The translations under genes were made by a program, and so were the position numbers. This document shows, piece by piece, positions 48,544-58,146 of a stretch of DNA of 64,000 nucleotides. The DNA is taken from contig CAVOZI010000004.1 of assembly GCA_963700895.1 (NCBI GenBank), forward strand, positions 62,001 to 126,000, given 5' to 3'. The DNA is from Anderseniella sp963700895. GTDB lineage: Bacteria; Pseudomonadota; Alphaproteobacteria; Rhizobiales; Aestuariivirgaceae. The notes under the pieces were generated by a model that saw only the letters and a program-made list of their open reading frames with translations, did no database searches and was not told the origin of the DNA. Each line of letters starts with the position of its first letter. Positions within the stretch are counted from its first letter, which is position 1.

Positions 48544-49346
48544 CCAGACCTGCCGACTATGTCGCCGCCAATCGCGAAGCCTGGAACGAGGCGGCGCCCC
48601 GGCACGCCGCGCATAACCAGCAGCGTTTGAAGAAGCTGTTCGCAAGCGGCGGGTACAACCACCTTGCGGATGAATACGTGGCGATGCTGGAGCGCATCGG
48701 CATAGCGGGAAAGAGCGTGGTGCAGGTGTGCTGCAACAATGGCATCGACCTGTTGTCCGCCAGGGGGATGGGGGCGGGGGAATGCCTCGGCATCGACCAG
48801 GCCGTGGCTTTCCTCGAGCAGGCGCGTGAACTGGCGGCTGTTGCCGGGCATAACGATGTGAGCTTCATGGAAGCAAACGTCTACGAGCTGCCCGATGCGC
48901 TGGCTGGCCGGTTCGACATCGCCATGACCACCATCGGTGTAATCGGATGGATGCCGGACATCACGGCCTTCTTCGAAACGGTGGCCGGGCTGGTGAAGCC
49001 GGGCGGGTACTGGGTGATGGAAGAGATGCACCCGGTGCTGTTGATGTACGAGCCGGATCCTGAAGGTGGCCCGTCGCAGCTGGTCCATTCATACTTCACG
49101 CAAGAACCCTACGTTGAAGAAGGCGGGCTGGACTATTTCGGGCATGAAACCTATGCGGCACAACCGGCGTATTCGTTCTCGTACACCATGGCGGCAATCG
49201 TGAATGCCGGGATTGGCGCGGGGCTGGAGTTGCTGGCCATGGACGAGGTGGGCCGCAACATCTCGAACTATTGCGCCGATCTTGAGGACATCAGGGCTAC
49301 CCCGCCCATGGGGTTGTACATGCTGTGGCGGAAGAAGGCCGGATGA
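48540..49346 (+). CDS. Class I SAM-dependent methyltransferase
   Basis: A 268-residue methyltransferase. SAM-binding motif I is degenerate, VVQVCCNNGIDLLSARGMGA, with the acidic residue of motif II in CLGIDQAVAFLEQARELA and post-motif blocks FDIAMTTIGVIGWMPD and VKPGGYWVMEEMHP. The N-terminal 50 residues form the cap. The double cysteine in motif I is not unusual for the group. Substrate unknown. The start overlaps the creatinase-like gene as ATGA, so the two products probably act in one pathway, perhaps on a methylated amine or amino acid derivative. Confidence 0.85.
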   Translation: MTRPADYVAANREAWNEAAPRHAAHNQQRLKKLFASGGYNHLADEYVAMLERIGIAGKSVVQVCCNNGIDLLSARGMGAGECLGIDQAVAFLEQARELAAVAGHNDVSFMEANVYELPDALAGRFDIAMTTIGVIGWMPDITAFFETVAGLVKPGGYWVMEEMHPVLLMYEPDPEGGPSQLVHSYFTQEPYVEEGGLDYFGHETYAAQPAYSFSYTMAAIVNAGIGAGLELLAMDEVGRNISNYCADLEDIRATPPMGLYMLWRKKAG

Positions 49347-49402
49347 CGCACGGCGGCGCGGCATCCGGCGAGGTTGGATGGGGAAGCTTGAGCCGGCAAG
49401 CC

Positions 49403-49621
49403 CTACTGGGCGGGTTGTGACGGCACGGGCGCCGGTTGCGGGGTAACCTGTGTCGTGGTTGTGCCGGGTGCGGGCTGTTCGGCGCCCGGGAACGACAAGA
49501 ATACCAGCAGCCCAAGAAGGGCGATAACGGCCAGGCCGATCAGCCAGCCGTTGGAGCTGCCGGTATTTGTCCGGTAGTCCGGCGCATGCGAGCTTGTCTG
49601 GTGTCGATAATCGGTAGCCAT
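49403..49621 (-). CDS. Small membrane protein
   Basis: A 72-residue protein: a polar N-terminus rich in Ser, Thr, His and Tyr (TDYRHQTSSHAPDYRTNTG), one membrane helix (GWLIGLAVIALLGLLVFLSF), and a short outer tail rich in Pro, Thr and Gln (PAPGTTTTQVTPQPAPVP). ATG 49621 has a GAAAGGAT ribosome site; a more distant in-frame ATG is less likely. I do not recognise a family and no function can be given. It converges on the methyltransferase gene and has a terminator-like hairpin region 100 bases upstream, so it is probably transcribed alone. Confidence 0.58.
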   Translation of the reverse strand: MATDYRHQTSSHAPDYRTNTGSSNGWLIGLAVIALLGLLVFLSFPGAEQPAPGTTTTQVTPQPAPVPSQPAQ

Positions 49622-49729
49622 GGAATGATCCTTTCGTTCCATTGCCCTCCAGCCTTGTCCGGGCAGAAAAGTTCAACACGGAGCGAAGGCGGTCAAGCGG
49701 CAGGAATTGGGCAATTCCGGCGCAAACAG

Positions 49730-49756
49730 AAAGGCCGGGCACAGGGCCCGGCCTTT
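49730..49756. terminator. Strong bidirectional terminator after rplS
   Basis: AAAGGCCGGGC at 49730-49740 pairs with GCCCGGCCTTT at 49746-49756 around a 5-base loop. Reading the minus strand, the stem is followed by CTGTTTG, with the A/T arms giving a T tract in both directions. It lies 80 bases past rplS and would end the ffh-rplS operon. Confidence 0.85.
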
Positions 49757-49765
49757 GTCTGTTTG

Positions 49766-49835
49766 CCCGGTCGGAGACAACGCGCACTGGCGCGCGCTCT
49801 CCTCCTCGCCTCTTGGCAGTTTCCCGTTCGGAGAC
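49766..49835 (-). repeat. Hairpin repeat unit after rplS (about 1.3 copies)
   Basis: One full unit of the repeat family found in the ffh leader: it opens CCCGGTCGGAGAC at 49766, has a hairpin (GGAGA...TCTCC enclosing CGCGC...GCGCG), and ends CTCTCCTCCTCGCCTCTTG. After 57 bases a second copy begins (CCCGTTCGGAGAC at 49823) and is cut off by the rplS stop region. It lies between rplS and its terminator, so it would be in the 3' end of the operon RNA. Confidence 0.75.
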
Positions 49836-50516
49836 TTACTTGTCCTCAGCGGCCTTGTCAGCGGCTTCCCGGTCGACCTTGGCGCGCGGCGGCTTGCCAT
49901 CGAGCAGTTCCTTGGCCTGCTGGACCCACTCGTCGCGCTCGATGCGGCCACCCAGCGACAGCTTCGCGTCATAGTCAGCGATGTCGTCCTTCTTCCACTT
50001 GGCGATCTGGGCCAGGCTGGTCACGCCTTCACCTGCCAGCTTTTCAGACAGTACGTCGCCGATGCCGGAGATGAGGGAGATGTCGTCCACCACCTGCGGT
50101 GCGCTGGCGGCTTCGGCCTTGGCGGCGGCCGCTTCGGCAGCGCCGGGCACGATGACGGCGCGCTTCTTCTCGGCGATGCGGGCGCGCTTGCCGGTGCGGC
50201 CACGCAGGTAGTAGAGCTTGGCGCGGCGAACCTTGCCGCGGCGCAGCACCTTGATGCCCTCGACCAGCGGCGAGTAGACCGGGAACACGCGTTCCACGCC
50301 TTCGCCATAGGACAGCTTGCGCACGGTGAAGCTTTCGTTGAGGCCGGCGCCGGAACGGGCAATCACCACGCCTTCGTAGTTCTGGATGCGCGAGCGCTCG
50401 CCTTCGGTGACGCGCACGGCCACGATAACGGTATCGCCCGGGGCGAAATCCGGCACTTCGCGCTTGGCCGCAATGGCCTGAGCCTGCTCGGCTTCGAGCT
50501 GCTGGATGATGTTCAT
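49836..50516 (-). CDS. rplS: 50S ribosomal protein L19 with C-terminal HhH-like domain
   Basis: L19 lies at the 30S-50S interface. Residues 1-120 are the normal protein (MNIIQQLEAEQAQAIAAKRE, FAPGDTVIVAVRV, RIQNYEGVVIARSGAG, RGKVRRAKLYYLRG). After an alanine-rich linker, residues 143-206 form an extra domain (DDISLISGIGDVLSEKLAGE, then DIADYDAKLSLGGRIERDEW) of the helix-hairpin-helix type seen attached to several alphaproteobacterial proteins. The total of 226 residues is about twice the usual length. It is the last gene of the operon; the leader after trmD contains a small hairpin (GCGGGT with ACCCGC, 50642-50657). Confidence 0.93.
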   Translation of the reverse strand: MNIIQQLEAEQAQAIAAKREVPDFAPGDTVIVAVRVTEGERSRIQNYEGVVIARSGAGLNESFTVRKLSYGEGVERVFPVYSPLVEGIKVLRRGKVRRAKLYYLRGRTGKRARIAEKKRAVIVPGAAEAAAAKAEAASAPQVVDDISLISGIGDVLSEKLAGEGVTSLAQIAKWKKDDIADYDAKLSLGGRIERDEWVQQAKELLDGKPPRAKVDREAADKAAEDK

Positions 50517-50701
50517 CGGTTTGTTCCTTGTTTGGCGAGGCCAGCAGTCAACGCCTGCTGAAAAGCCACTCCAATATCTTGTTTGCGATCAACTTTTCAT
50601 GACCATTCGGCGGCTCGGGTACGCCGGGTGATCTTCTGGATGCGGGTCTTTACCCGCGAGTTGCTGTGAAAGTCAATGTCTATCGGCGATTTAAGGTGCT
50701 T

Positions 50702-51406
50702 TCAGGCCGTTTCGTCGCGGTTCTTGTCCTTCATCAGGTCCGGCCGGCGCGCCCGGGTGAGGTCCTTTGCCATCTGCCGTTTCCACCGGGCAATCGCGGA
50801 GTGATCGCCGGACAGCAGCACTGGCGGGATTTCGCGGCCCTCCCATTCGCGCGGCCGGGTATATTGCGGATGCTCCAGCAGGCCCGTCTCGAAGCTTTCC
50901 TCGTGGCCGGACTCCTTGTTGCCCATGATGCCGGGCAAGACGCGCACGATGGCGTCAAGCACCACTTGGGCGGCAGCTTCCCCGCCGGACAGGATGTAGT
51001 CTCCGATGGAGACTTCCTCGAGATTGCGGGCCTCGATGACGCGCTCATCCACGCCCTCGAAGCGGCCGCAGACGATGATGACGCCTTCGCCTGCCGCCAG
51101 CTGGCGCACGCGTCCTTGCGTGAGCGGGCTCCCGCGCGGGCTCATCAGCAGCCGGGGGCGGGTGTCGCCTTCAGGCGTTGCCGCATCAATGGCGCGGGCC
51201 AGCACATCGGCCCTCAGGACCATGCCGGGGCCGCCGCCGGCGGGCGTGTCGTCGACCGAAGCATGCCTGTCCGTGGCCGACGCCCTGATGTCGCGCACTT
51301 CGAGCGCCCATATGCCGTCCTCCAGCCCGCGGCCTGCCATCGACAGGCCGAGTGGCCCCGGAAACATGTCCGGGTAGAGGGTGAGTATTGTTGCTTTGTA
51401 AGTCAT
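50702..51406 (-). CDS. trmD: tRNA (guanine-N1-)-methyltransferase
   Basis: Methylates G37 of tRNAs to prevent frameshifting; SPOUT-class enzyme with a deep knot. Blocks: MTYKATILTLYPDMFPGPLG at the start, DDTPAGGGPGMVLRADVLA, IIVCGRFEGVDERVIEA and VSIGDYILSGGEAAAQVVLD in the knot, and EHPQYTRPREWEGREIPPVL in the C-terminal domain. The start ATG 51406 gives 234 residues. It lies between rimM and rplS, the usual order. The C-terminal residues are charged and variable. Confidence 0.95.
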   Translation of the reverse strand: MTYKATILTLYPDMFPGPLGLSMAGRGLEDGIWALEVRDIRASATDRHASVDDTPAGGGPGMVLRADVLARAIDAATPEGDTRPRLLMSPRGSPLTQGRVRQLAAGEGVIIVCGRFEGVDERVIEARNLEEVSIGDYILSGGEAAAQVVLDAIVRVLPGIMGNKESGHEESFETGLLEHPQYTRPREWEGREIPPVLLSGDHSAIARWKRQMAKDLTRARRPDLMKDKNRDETA

Positions 51407-51497
51407 CCGGTGATCGTGTCCCGGCCCTGTGCCGGGACCCAGTAATCTCGTCTGTCTGGCCGCCGGACTGAACGGGGCACAACGGAATGCTTTTGGC

Positions 51498-52001
51498 CTA
51501 GTCCAGCAAACCTTCCGGCGGATCGATGGTGAGCCGCCTGGCGTCAAGGTCGATCTCGGGAACCGTGTCCACGTTGAACGGCACCAGCATCGTGGACTTG
51601 TGGTCCGGCAACTTCAGTTCAAGCAGTTCGCCAGCGCCAAAATCCAGAACCGCCACCACTTCGCCCATCGGCTTGCCGTCCGTAGCGAATGCAGCAAGGC
51701 CGATCAGGTCGGCATGGTAGACCTCGTCCTCGTCCGGCTCCGGCAGGCGATCCCGGCTGACCGACAGCTCGACACCCTTCAGCGCCTCGGCAGCATTGCG
51801 GTCTTCCACCCCGTCAAGCCGGGCAAGAAACATGCTCTTGTACGGCTTGAGCGAAGTGATTGTCAGCTGGCGGCCATTAGAGGCGTCCAGAGGACCGTAG
51901 CGTGCAATGTCTTCGGGGTCACCGGTGAAGCTTTGCAGCTTCACCTCGCCCTTTATGCCCTGCGCACCGGTTATCCGGCCCAGAATTACCCGCCTGTTCA
52001 C
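51498..52001 (-). CDS. rimM: Ribosome maturation factor RimM
   Basis: Assembly factor that helps 16S rRNA processing and 30S head maturation, binding S19. The N-terminal barrel has VILGRITGAQGIKGEVKLQS and FTGDPEDIARYGPL; the C-terminal PRC-barrel part contains EVYHADLIGLAAFATDGKPM, GEVVAVLDFGAGELLELKLP and MLVPFNVDTVPEIDLDARRL. The start is GTG 52001, 16 bases after the rpsP stop. The 167 residues are in range. The order rpsP-rimM-trmD-rplS is common to most bacteria. Confidence 0.93.
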   Translation of the reverse strand: MNRRVILGRITGAQGIKGEVKLQSFTGDPEDIARYGPLDASNGRQLTITSLKPYKSMFLARLDGVEDRNAAEALKGVELSVSRDRLPEPDEDEVYHADLIGLAAFATDGKPMGEVVAVLDFGAGELLELKLPDHKSTMLVPFNVDTVPEIDLDARRLTIDPPEGLLD

Positions 52002-52016
52002 GGCAACATGCCGTGG

Positions 52017-52433
52017 TTATGCAGTTGCTTCTTCGGCAGGAGCCTCTGCGGCAGCCTCTTCAGCCGGAGCAGCGGCAGCTTCAGCTGCAGCAGCGGCCTC
52101 GGCGGCTGCAGCTTCAGCGGCTTCACGCTCAAGCCGCTTCTTGCCCGGCTTGGCCTTGTTCGGGTTGTTGCGGGCTTCGCGCTTTTCGAGGCCGGCAGCG
52201 TCGAGGAAACGCAGCACGCGGTCGGTCGGCTGGGCGCCAACGGACAGCCAGTGCTTGATGCGGTCGGTGTTCAGCACCACGCGCTCGCCGGAATCCTTGG
52301 CCAGCAGCGGATTGTAGGTGCCGACCTTCTCGATGAACGAGCCATCGCGCGGGGCGGTCGCCTGCGCCACGACGATGCGGTAGTACGGGCGCTTCTTGGA
52401 GCCGCCGCGGGCCAGTCTGATCTTCAATGCCAT
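52017..52433 (-). CDS. rpsP: 30S ribosomal protein S16
   Basis: S16 of the small subunit. The first 85 residues are the standard protein (MALKIRLARGGSKKRPYYRI, DGSFIEKVGTYNPL, IKHWLSVGAQPTDRVLRFLD). The C-terminal 50 residues are alanine- and glutamate-rich (EAAEAAAAEAAAAAEAAAAP and similar), a low-complexity tail often seen on ribosomal proteins in alphaproteobacteria. ATG 52433 follows the ffh stop by 54 bases. No deviation from the family is visible in the core. Confidence 0.95.
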   Translation of the reverse strand: MALKIRLARGGSKKRPYYRIVVAQATAPRDGSFIEKVGTYNPLLAKDSGERVVLNTDRIKHWLSVGAQPTDRVLRFLDAAGLEKREARNNPNKAKPGKKRLEREAAEAAAAEAAAAAEAAAAPAEEAAAEAPAEEATA

Positions 52434-52487
52434 CTGTTTTACTCCTGTAGGTCTAGATGTCGGTTGAATCTGCGAAAATCGGTGAAA

Positions 52488-54086
52488 TCATTTCTTCTTC
52501 TTGGCGAAGCCGGGCAGGCCCTTGAAGCCGCCGCCGCCAAGGCCGGGCAGTCCGCCCTTGCCGCCGAGACCGGGCAGGCCACCGGGCAGTCCGCCGCCCA
52601 TGCCGCCAAGGCCGGGCAGGCCCTTCGGCATTTGCGGCATCTTGCCTTCGGCAATCTCGCGCAGTTCAGGCGGCAGCGAGGCGGGGTCCATGCCGGCCAG
52701 TTCTGCCTGCATCTTCTCCATCTCTTCGGCCGAGGGCATGCCGGCGCCGCCGCCGAGCCCCATCATTTTCCCGAGCATGCCGCCCTTGCCCTTGCGCATC
52801 TTCTTCATCATGTCGGACATCTGCAGGTGCATCTTGAGCAGCCGGTTGATGTCCTGTACGTCCACGCCGGCGCCGCGCGCCACGCGTTTCTTGCGTGAGG
52901 CGTTCATGACCTTGGGGTTGCGGCGCTCCTGCTTCGTCATCGACGAGATCATGGCGAGCTGGCGCTTGAGGATGGAATTGTCGAGGTCAACGCCTTCAAG
53001 CTGTTTCTTGACCTTGCCCATGCCGGGCATCATGCCCATCAGGCCGGACATGCCGCCCATCTTCTGCATCTGCCTGATCTGGTCAGCGAGATCGTCGAGG
53101 TCGAACTGGCCCTTGCGCAGCCGGTCGGCCATTTGCTGGGCCTTGCCGGCGTCAATGGTCTGGGCTGCTTTCTCCACCAGTGAGACAACGTCGCCCATGC
53201 CCAGGATGCGCGAGGCAATGCGCTCGGGGTGGAAGTCTTCCAGGCCGTCCAGCTTTTCGCCGGTGCCGAGCAACTTGATCGGCTTGCCGGTGACGGCGCG
53301 CATCGACAGCGCCGCGCCGCCGCGGCCATCGCCGTCGATACGGGTCAGCACCAGGCCGGTAATGCCCACCTGTTCGTCGAAGGAGCGGGCAAGGTTGACC
53401 GCGTCCTGGCCGGTCAGCGCATCGGCGACCAACAGGGTTTCCAGCGGCTGGGCGATGTCGCGCACGGCCTGTACTTCGGCCATCAGCTCTTCGTCGATGA
53501 ACAGCCGGCCGGCGGTGTCGAGCATGACCACGTCGTAGCCGCCCTTGCGGGCTTCCGACATGGCGCGCTTCGTGATGGCGGGGGGTTGCTCGCCCTTGAC
53601 GATGGGCAGCGTATCGACGCCGATCTGCTCGCCCAGTATGGCAAGCTGCTCCTGTGCGGCGGGGCGGCGGGTGTCGAGGGAGGCCATCAGGACCTTCTTC
53701 TTCTCGCGCTCCTTCAGCCGCTTGGCGATCTTGGCGGTGGTGGTGGTCTTGCCCGAGCCCTGCAGGCCAACCATCAGCACCGGCACCGGCGGGGCAGCCT
53801 TCAGGTTCAGCGGCGCCGGGTCCTTGCCGAGGGTTTCGACGAGGGCATCGTTGACGATCTTGACGACCATCTGGCCCGGCGTAACCGAGCGGATCACCTC
53901 GCGCCCGACGGCCTTTTCCTTGACGTTCTCGACAAATGCCCGGACCACCTCAAGCGCCACGTCGGCTTCGATCAGCGCGCGGCGGACCTCGCGCATGGCG
54001 GTATCTACGTCAGCTTCCGACAGCGCGCCGCGGCCGGTCAGCTTGTCGAAAATGCCGCTCAGGCGGTCCTGTAGAGTCTCGAACAT
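52488..54086 (-). CDS. ffh: Signal recognition particle protein Ffh
   Basis: GTPase of the signal recognition particle, which targets membrane proteins with FtsY; its receptor gene is at 56.6 kb. The N domain starts MFETLQDRLSGIFDKLTGRG; the G domain has VGLQGSGKTTTTAKIAK near residue 107, DTRRPAAQEQL, DVVMLDTAGRLFIDEELM and LVADALTGQDAVN. The M domain starts near residue 330 and binds signal peptides and RNA. The C-terminal 45 residues are unusual: repeated Gly-Leu-Pro blocks (GLPGLGG and related) ending in lysines. ATG 54086 follows the repeat-bearing leader; the longer in-frame reading upstream is not coding. Confidence 0.96.
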   Translation of the reverse strand: MFETLQDRLSGIFDKLTGRGALSEADVDTAMREVRRALIEADVALEVVRAFVENVKEKAVGREVIRSVTPGQMVVKIVNDALVETLGKDPAPLNLKAAPPVPVLMVGLQGSGKTTTTAKIAKRLKEREKKKVLMASLDTRRPAAQEQLAILGEQIGVDTLPIVKGEQPPAITKRAMSEARKGGYDVVMLDTAGRLFIDEELMAEVQAVRDIAQPLETLLVADALTGQDAVNLARSFDEQVGITGLVLTRIDGDGRGGAALSMRAVTGKPIKLLGTGEKLDGLEDFHPERIASRILGMGDVVSLVEKAAQTIDAGKAQQMADRLRKGQFDLDDLADQIRQMQKMGGMSGLMGMMPGMGKVKKQLEGVDLDNSILKRQLAMISSMTKQERRNPKVMNASRKKRVARGAGVDVQDINRLLKMHLQMSDMMKKMRKGKGGMLGKMMGLGGGAGMPSAEEMEKMQAELAGMDPASLPPELREIAEGKMPQMPKGLPGLGGMGGGLPGGLPGLGGKGGLPGLGGGGFKGLPGFAKKKK

Positions 54087-54095
54087 TTCTTGGGT

Positions 54096-54258
54096 CCCTG
54101 TCGGAGACCGCGTTCCGCGCTCTCCTCCACGCCTCTTGATTTTATTTCCCTGTCGGAGACCGCGTTCCGCGCTCTCCTCCACGGCTCTTGATTTCATTTC
54201 CCTGTCGGAGACAGAGGGCTTCAGGCCCGCTCTCTCCTCCTCGCCTCTTGGAACAATC
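54096..54258 (-). repeat. Three tandem 52-base hairpin repeats in the ffh leader
   Basis: Units begin CCCTGTCGGAGAC at 54096, 54148 and 54200, a period of 52. Units 1 and 2 are nearly identical, with a hairpin of GGAGA/TCTCC enclosing CGCG/CGCG; unit 3 has another centre (GGGC...GCCC) but keeps the outer stem and pairing. All end CTCTCCTCC-CGCCTCTTG-like. On the ffh coding strand each unit carries GGAGGAGAG, resembling a ribosome site. The period is not a multiple of 3, so they are not coding. The rest of the gap, 54259-54467, shows no gene. Confidence 0.85.
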
Positions 54259-54467
54259 TCCTCGAAGCGGTTGGCCAAAGCGAATTGGCACCCGTGGGCG
54301 ATCTTCGCTGACGGGTGTGGACCCCTGACCTCCCGGGCGCAGAACCCATGTGTCAGCAAGCCTGCCAATTCAATTTGGCTTTCGGATTGGCCGGTTCAAT
54401 AGGGGAATTGGGGTGAAAGGTCAATGGGACTGGCACTGACGGCCCGTTTCACCATATAAGGCGCTCC

Positions 54468-55328
54468 ATGAGCGCGAATGGCGACATACCCTTCCTGAAG
54501 ATGAACGGGCACGGCAATGACTTTATCATTGTCGATGGCCGCGAGACCGTGCGCGCCTTCACGGCTGAGCAGGTGCGGGCATGGTCGGACAGGGAGATCG
54601 GCATCGGCTGCGACCAGTTCATCGTGATGGAGAAGTCTCCGGTCGCCGACGTGCGCATGCGCATCTTCAATGCCGAGGGTGGCGAGGTGGAAAGCTGCGG
54701 CAATGCCTCGCGCTGCGTCGCCAGCCTGATCTTCGCCGAGAAGGGCTCGGACACCGCGACCATCGATACGAAGGGCGGCTTCCTGGCCTGCCGCAAGGCG
54801 GATGCCGGACTGGTGACTGTGGACATGGGCGAGCCGAAGTTCGGCTGGGCCGATATTCCGCTGGCCGAGGAATTTCATGACACGCGCGGCATCGAGTTGC
54901 AGATCGGGCCGATCGATGCGCCCATCCTGCATACGCCGTCGGTGGTCAATGTGGGCAACCCGCACGCGGTCTTCTGGGTCAGGGACCTCAATGTCACCGA
55001 CCTGACGAAGACCGGGCCTTTGCTGGAGAACCATCCGATCTTTCCGCAGCGCGCCAACATTTCGCTGGCGCACGTGCTGTCGCCCTCCCACATCGAAGTC
55101 AAGGTCTGGGAACGGGGCGTGGGGCTGACCAAGGCCTGCGGCACGGCTGCCTGTGCGGTGGCGGTGTGTGCGGCCCGCAAGAAGCTCACCGGCCGCAAGG
55201 TGACCATCACGCTGCCGGGCGGCGACCTGCTGATCGACTGGGACGAACGCGATCACATCCTCATGACGGGCGCCGTCGAGCATGAGTTCAGCGGTGTGCT
55301 GCCAGTGCTGCAAGGCGCTCAGGCGTGA
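54468..55328 (+). CDS. dapF: Diaminopimelate epimerase
   Basis: Cofactor-free epimerase converting LL- to meso-diaminopimelate, for lysine and peptidoglycan. The two catalytic cysteines are Cys77 in VESCGNASRCVASL and Cys224 in GLTKACGTAACAVAV. The start MSANGDIPFLKMNGHGNDFI matches the family, and VVNVGNPHAVFWV is the conserved middle block. The 286 residues are typical. The stop overlaps the mtaB GTG start by 4 bases (GTGA), and mtaB-ftsY-yciB follow with similar overlaps, giving one operon facing away from ffh. Confidence 0.95.
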   Translation: MSANGDIPFLKMNGHGNDFIIVDGRETVRAFTAEQVRAWSDREIGIGCDQFIVMEKSPVADVRMRIFNAEGGEVESCGNASRCVASLIFAEKGSDTATIDTKGGFLACRKADAGLVTVDMGEPKFGWADIPLAEEFHDTRGIELQIGPIDAPILHTPSVVNVGNPHAVFWVRDLNVTDLTKTGPLLENHPIFPQRANISLAHVLSPSHIEVKVWERGVGLTKACGTAACAVAVCAARKKLTGRKVTITLPGGDLLIDWDERDHILMTGAVEHEFSGVLPVLQGAQA

Positions 55329-56589
55329 ACAGGCCGTTGGAAGTCATAACCTTCGGCTGCCGCCTCAATGCCTATGAATCCGAGGTAATGAAAGCGCATG
55401 CCGCCGCTGCCGGGCTGGAAGGCGCGGTGGTGGTGAACACCTGCGCGGTGACGGCGGAAGCCCAGCGGCAGGCGCGCCAGGCCATCCGCAAGGCGCGCAA
55501 GCACAACCCGGATGCCCGCATCATCGTGACGGGTTGCGCGGCGCAAACCGATGCCGATGCCTTTGCCGCCATGCCGGAAGTGGACCTGGTGCTGGGCAAC
55601 GAGGAAAAGCTGAAGGCTGAAAGCTGGCAGGCAGACGTGTCGGCGCGCGATGGCACGGCCGTCATGAACGTGTCCGACATCATGACGGTTACCAAGGCGC
55701 GCTCGGTGAGCGTGGCGGGCTTTGGCGAGAAGACCCGTGCGGTGGTGCAGGTACAGACCGGGTGCGATCACCGCTGCACGTTCTGCATCATTCCCTTCGG
55801 CCGGGGCAATTCGCGTTCGGTGCCGGCCGGAAAGGCCATCGAACAGGTGCGCATGCAGGTGGAAGAAGGATGCCCGGAAGTGGTGCTGTCCGGCGTCGAC
55901 ATCACCTCGTGGGGCGCTGACCTGCCGGGCCAGCCGAAGCTGGGTTCGCTGGTGCGGGACATCCTCAAGGCCGTGCCGGAACTGAAGCGGATGCGGATTT
56001 CCTCAATCGACTCGGTGGAGGCCGACGAGGAACTACTGCGGGCGATTGGCGAGGAGGAGCGCCTGATGCCGCACCTGCACCTGTCCCTGCAGGCCGGAGA
56101 CGACATGGTGCTGAAGCGGATGAAGCGCCGGCACCTGCGCGATGACGCGATCCGGTTCTGCGAGGACGTGCGCCGGTTGCGGCCTGACATGGTGTTCGGG
56201 GCCGACATCATCGCAGGCTTTCCAACCGAGACGGAAGCAATGTTCGAAAACTCGCTGAAGCTGGTGGACGAGTGCGGCCTGACCTTCCTGCACGTGTTTC
56301 CCTATTCGAAGCGGCCCGGCACGCCAGCGGCGAAGATGCCCCAGGTGGACGGGGCTGCGATCAAGGAGCGGGCGCGGCGGCTGCGGCAGAAGGGCGAGGC
56401 GCGGCTGGAAGCCTTCATGGTAGCCCAGGCCGGCTGCACGGTCCCCGTGCTGTTCGAAACGGCCAAGCGGGGCCGCACGCCGCACTATGTACAGGTGGAG
56501 ATTGACGGCGGTGGCGTTGAGCCGGGTACCATGCACGCTGTCAGAATCACCGGGCCGCGAGACGGCCTGCTTGCCGGGGAACTGGACGT

Positions 56590-56593
<4 letters not shown>
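55325..56593 (+). CDS. mtaB: tRNA t6A37 methylthiotransferase MtaB
   Basis: Radical SAM enzyme adding a methylthio group to t6A37 in tRNA. The radical cluster motif is QTGCDHRCTFCIIPFGRGNS with Cys147, Cys151 and Cys154. The second cluster in the N-terminal domain uses Cys12 (TFGCRLNAYES), Cys40 (VVNTCAVTAEAQRQ) and Cys71 (VTGCAAQ). The C-terminal TRAM domain follows residue 370. Start GTG 55325 overlaps the dapF stop; the stop overlaps the ftsY TTG start. The 422 residues match MtaB rather than MiaB, judging by length and the GCRLN motif. Confidence 0.93.

Positions 56594-58142
<1,549 letters not shown>

Positions 58143-58146
<4 letters not shown>

Noticed and set aside
54087..54368. N-terminal extension of Ffh reading through the leader repeats
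   Set aside because: The repeat period of 52 is not a multiple of 3, so each unit would code for a different peptide, and ATG 54086 gives the standard Ffh start.
54259..54467. A possible SRP RNA (4.5S) gene next to ffh
   Set aside because: The conserved SRP RNA tip sequence is absent on both strands.
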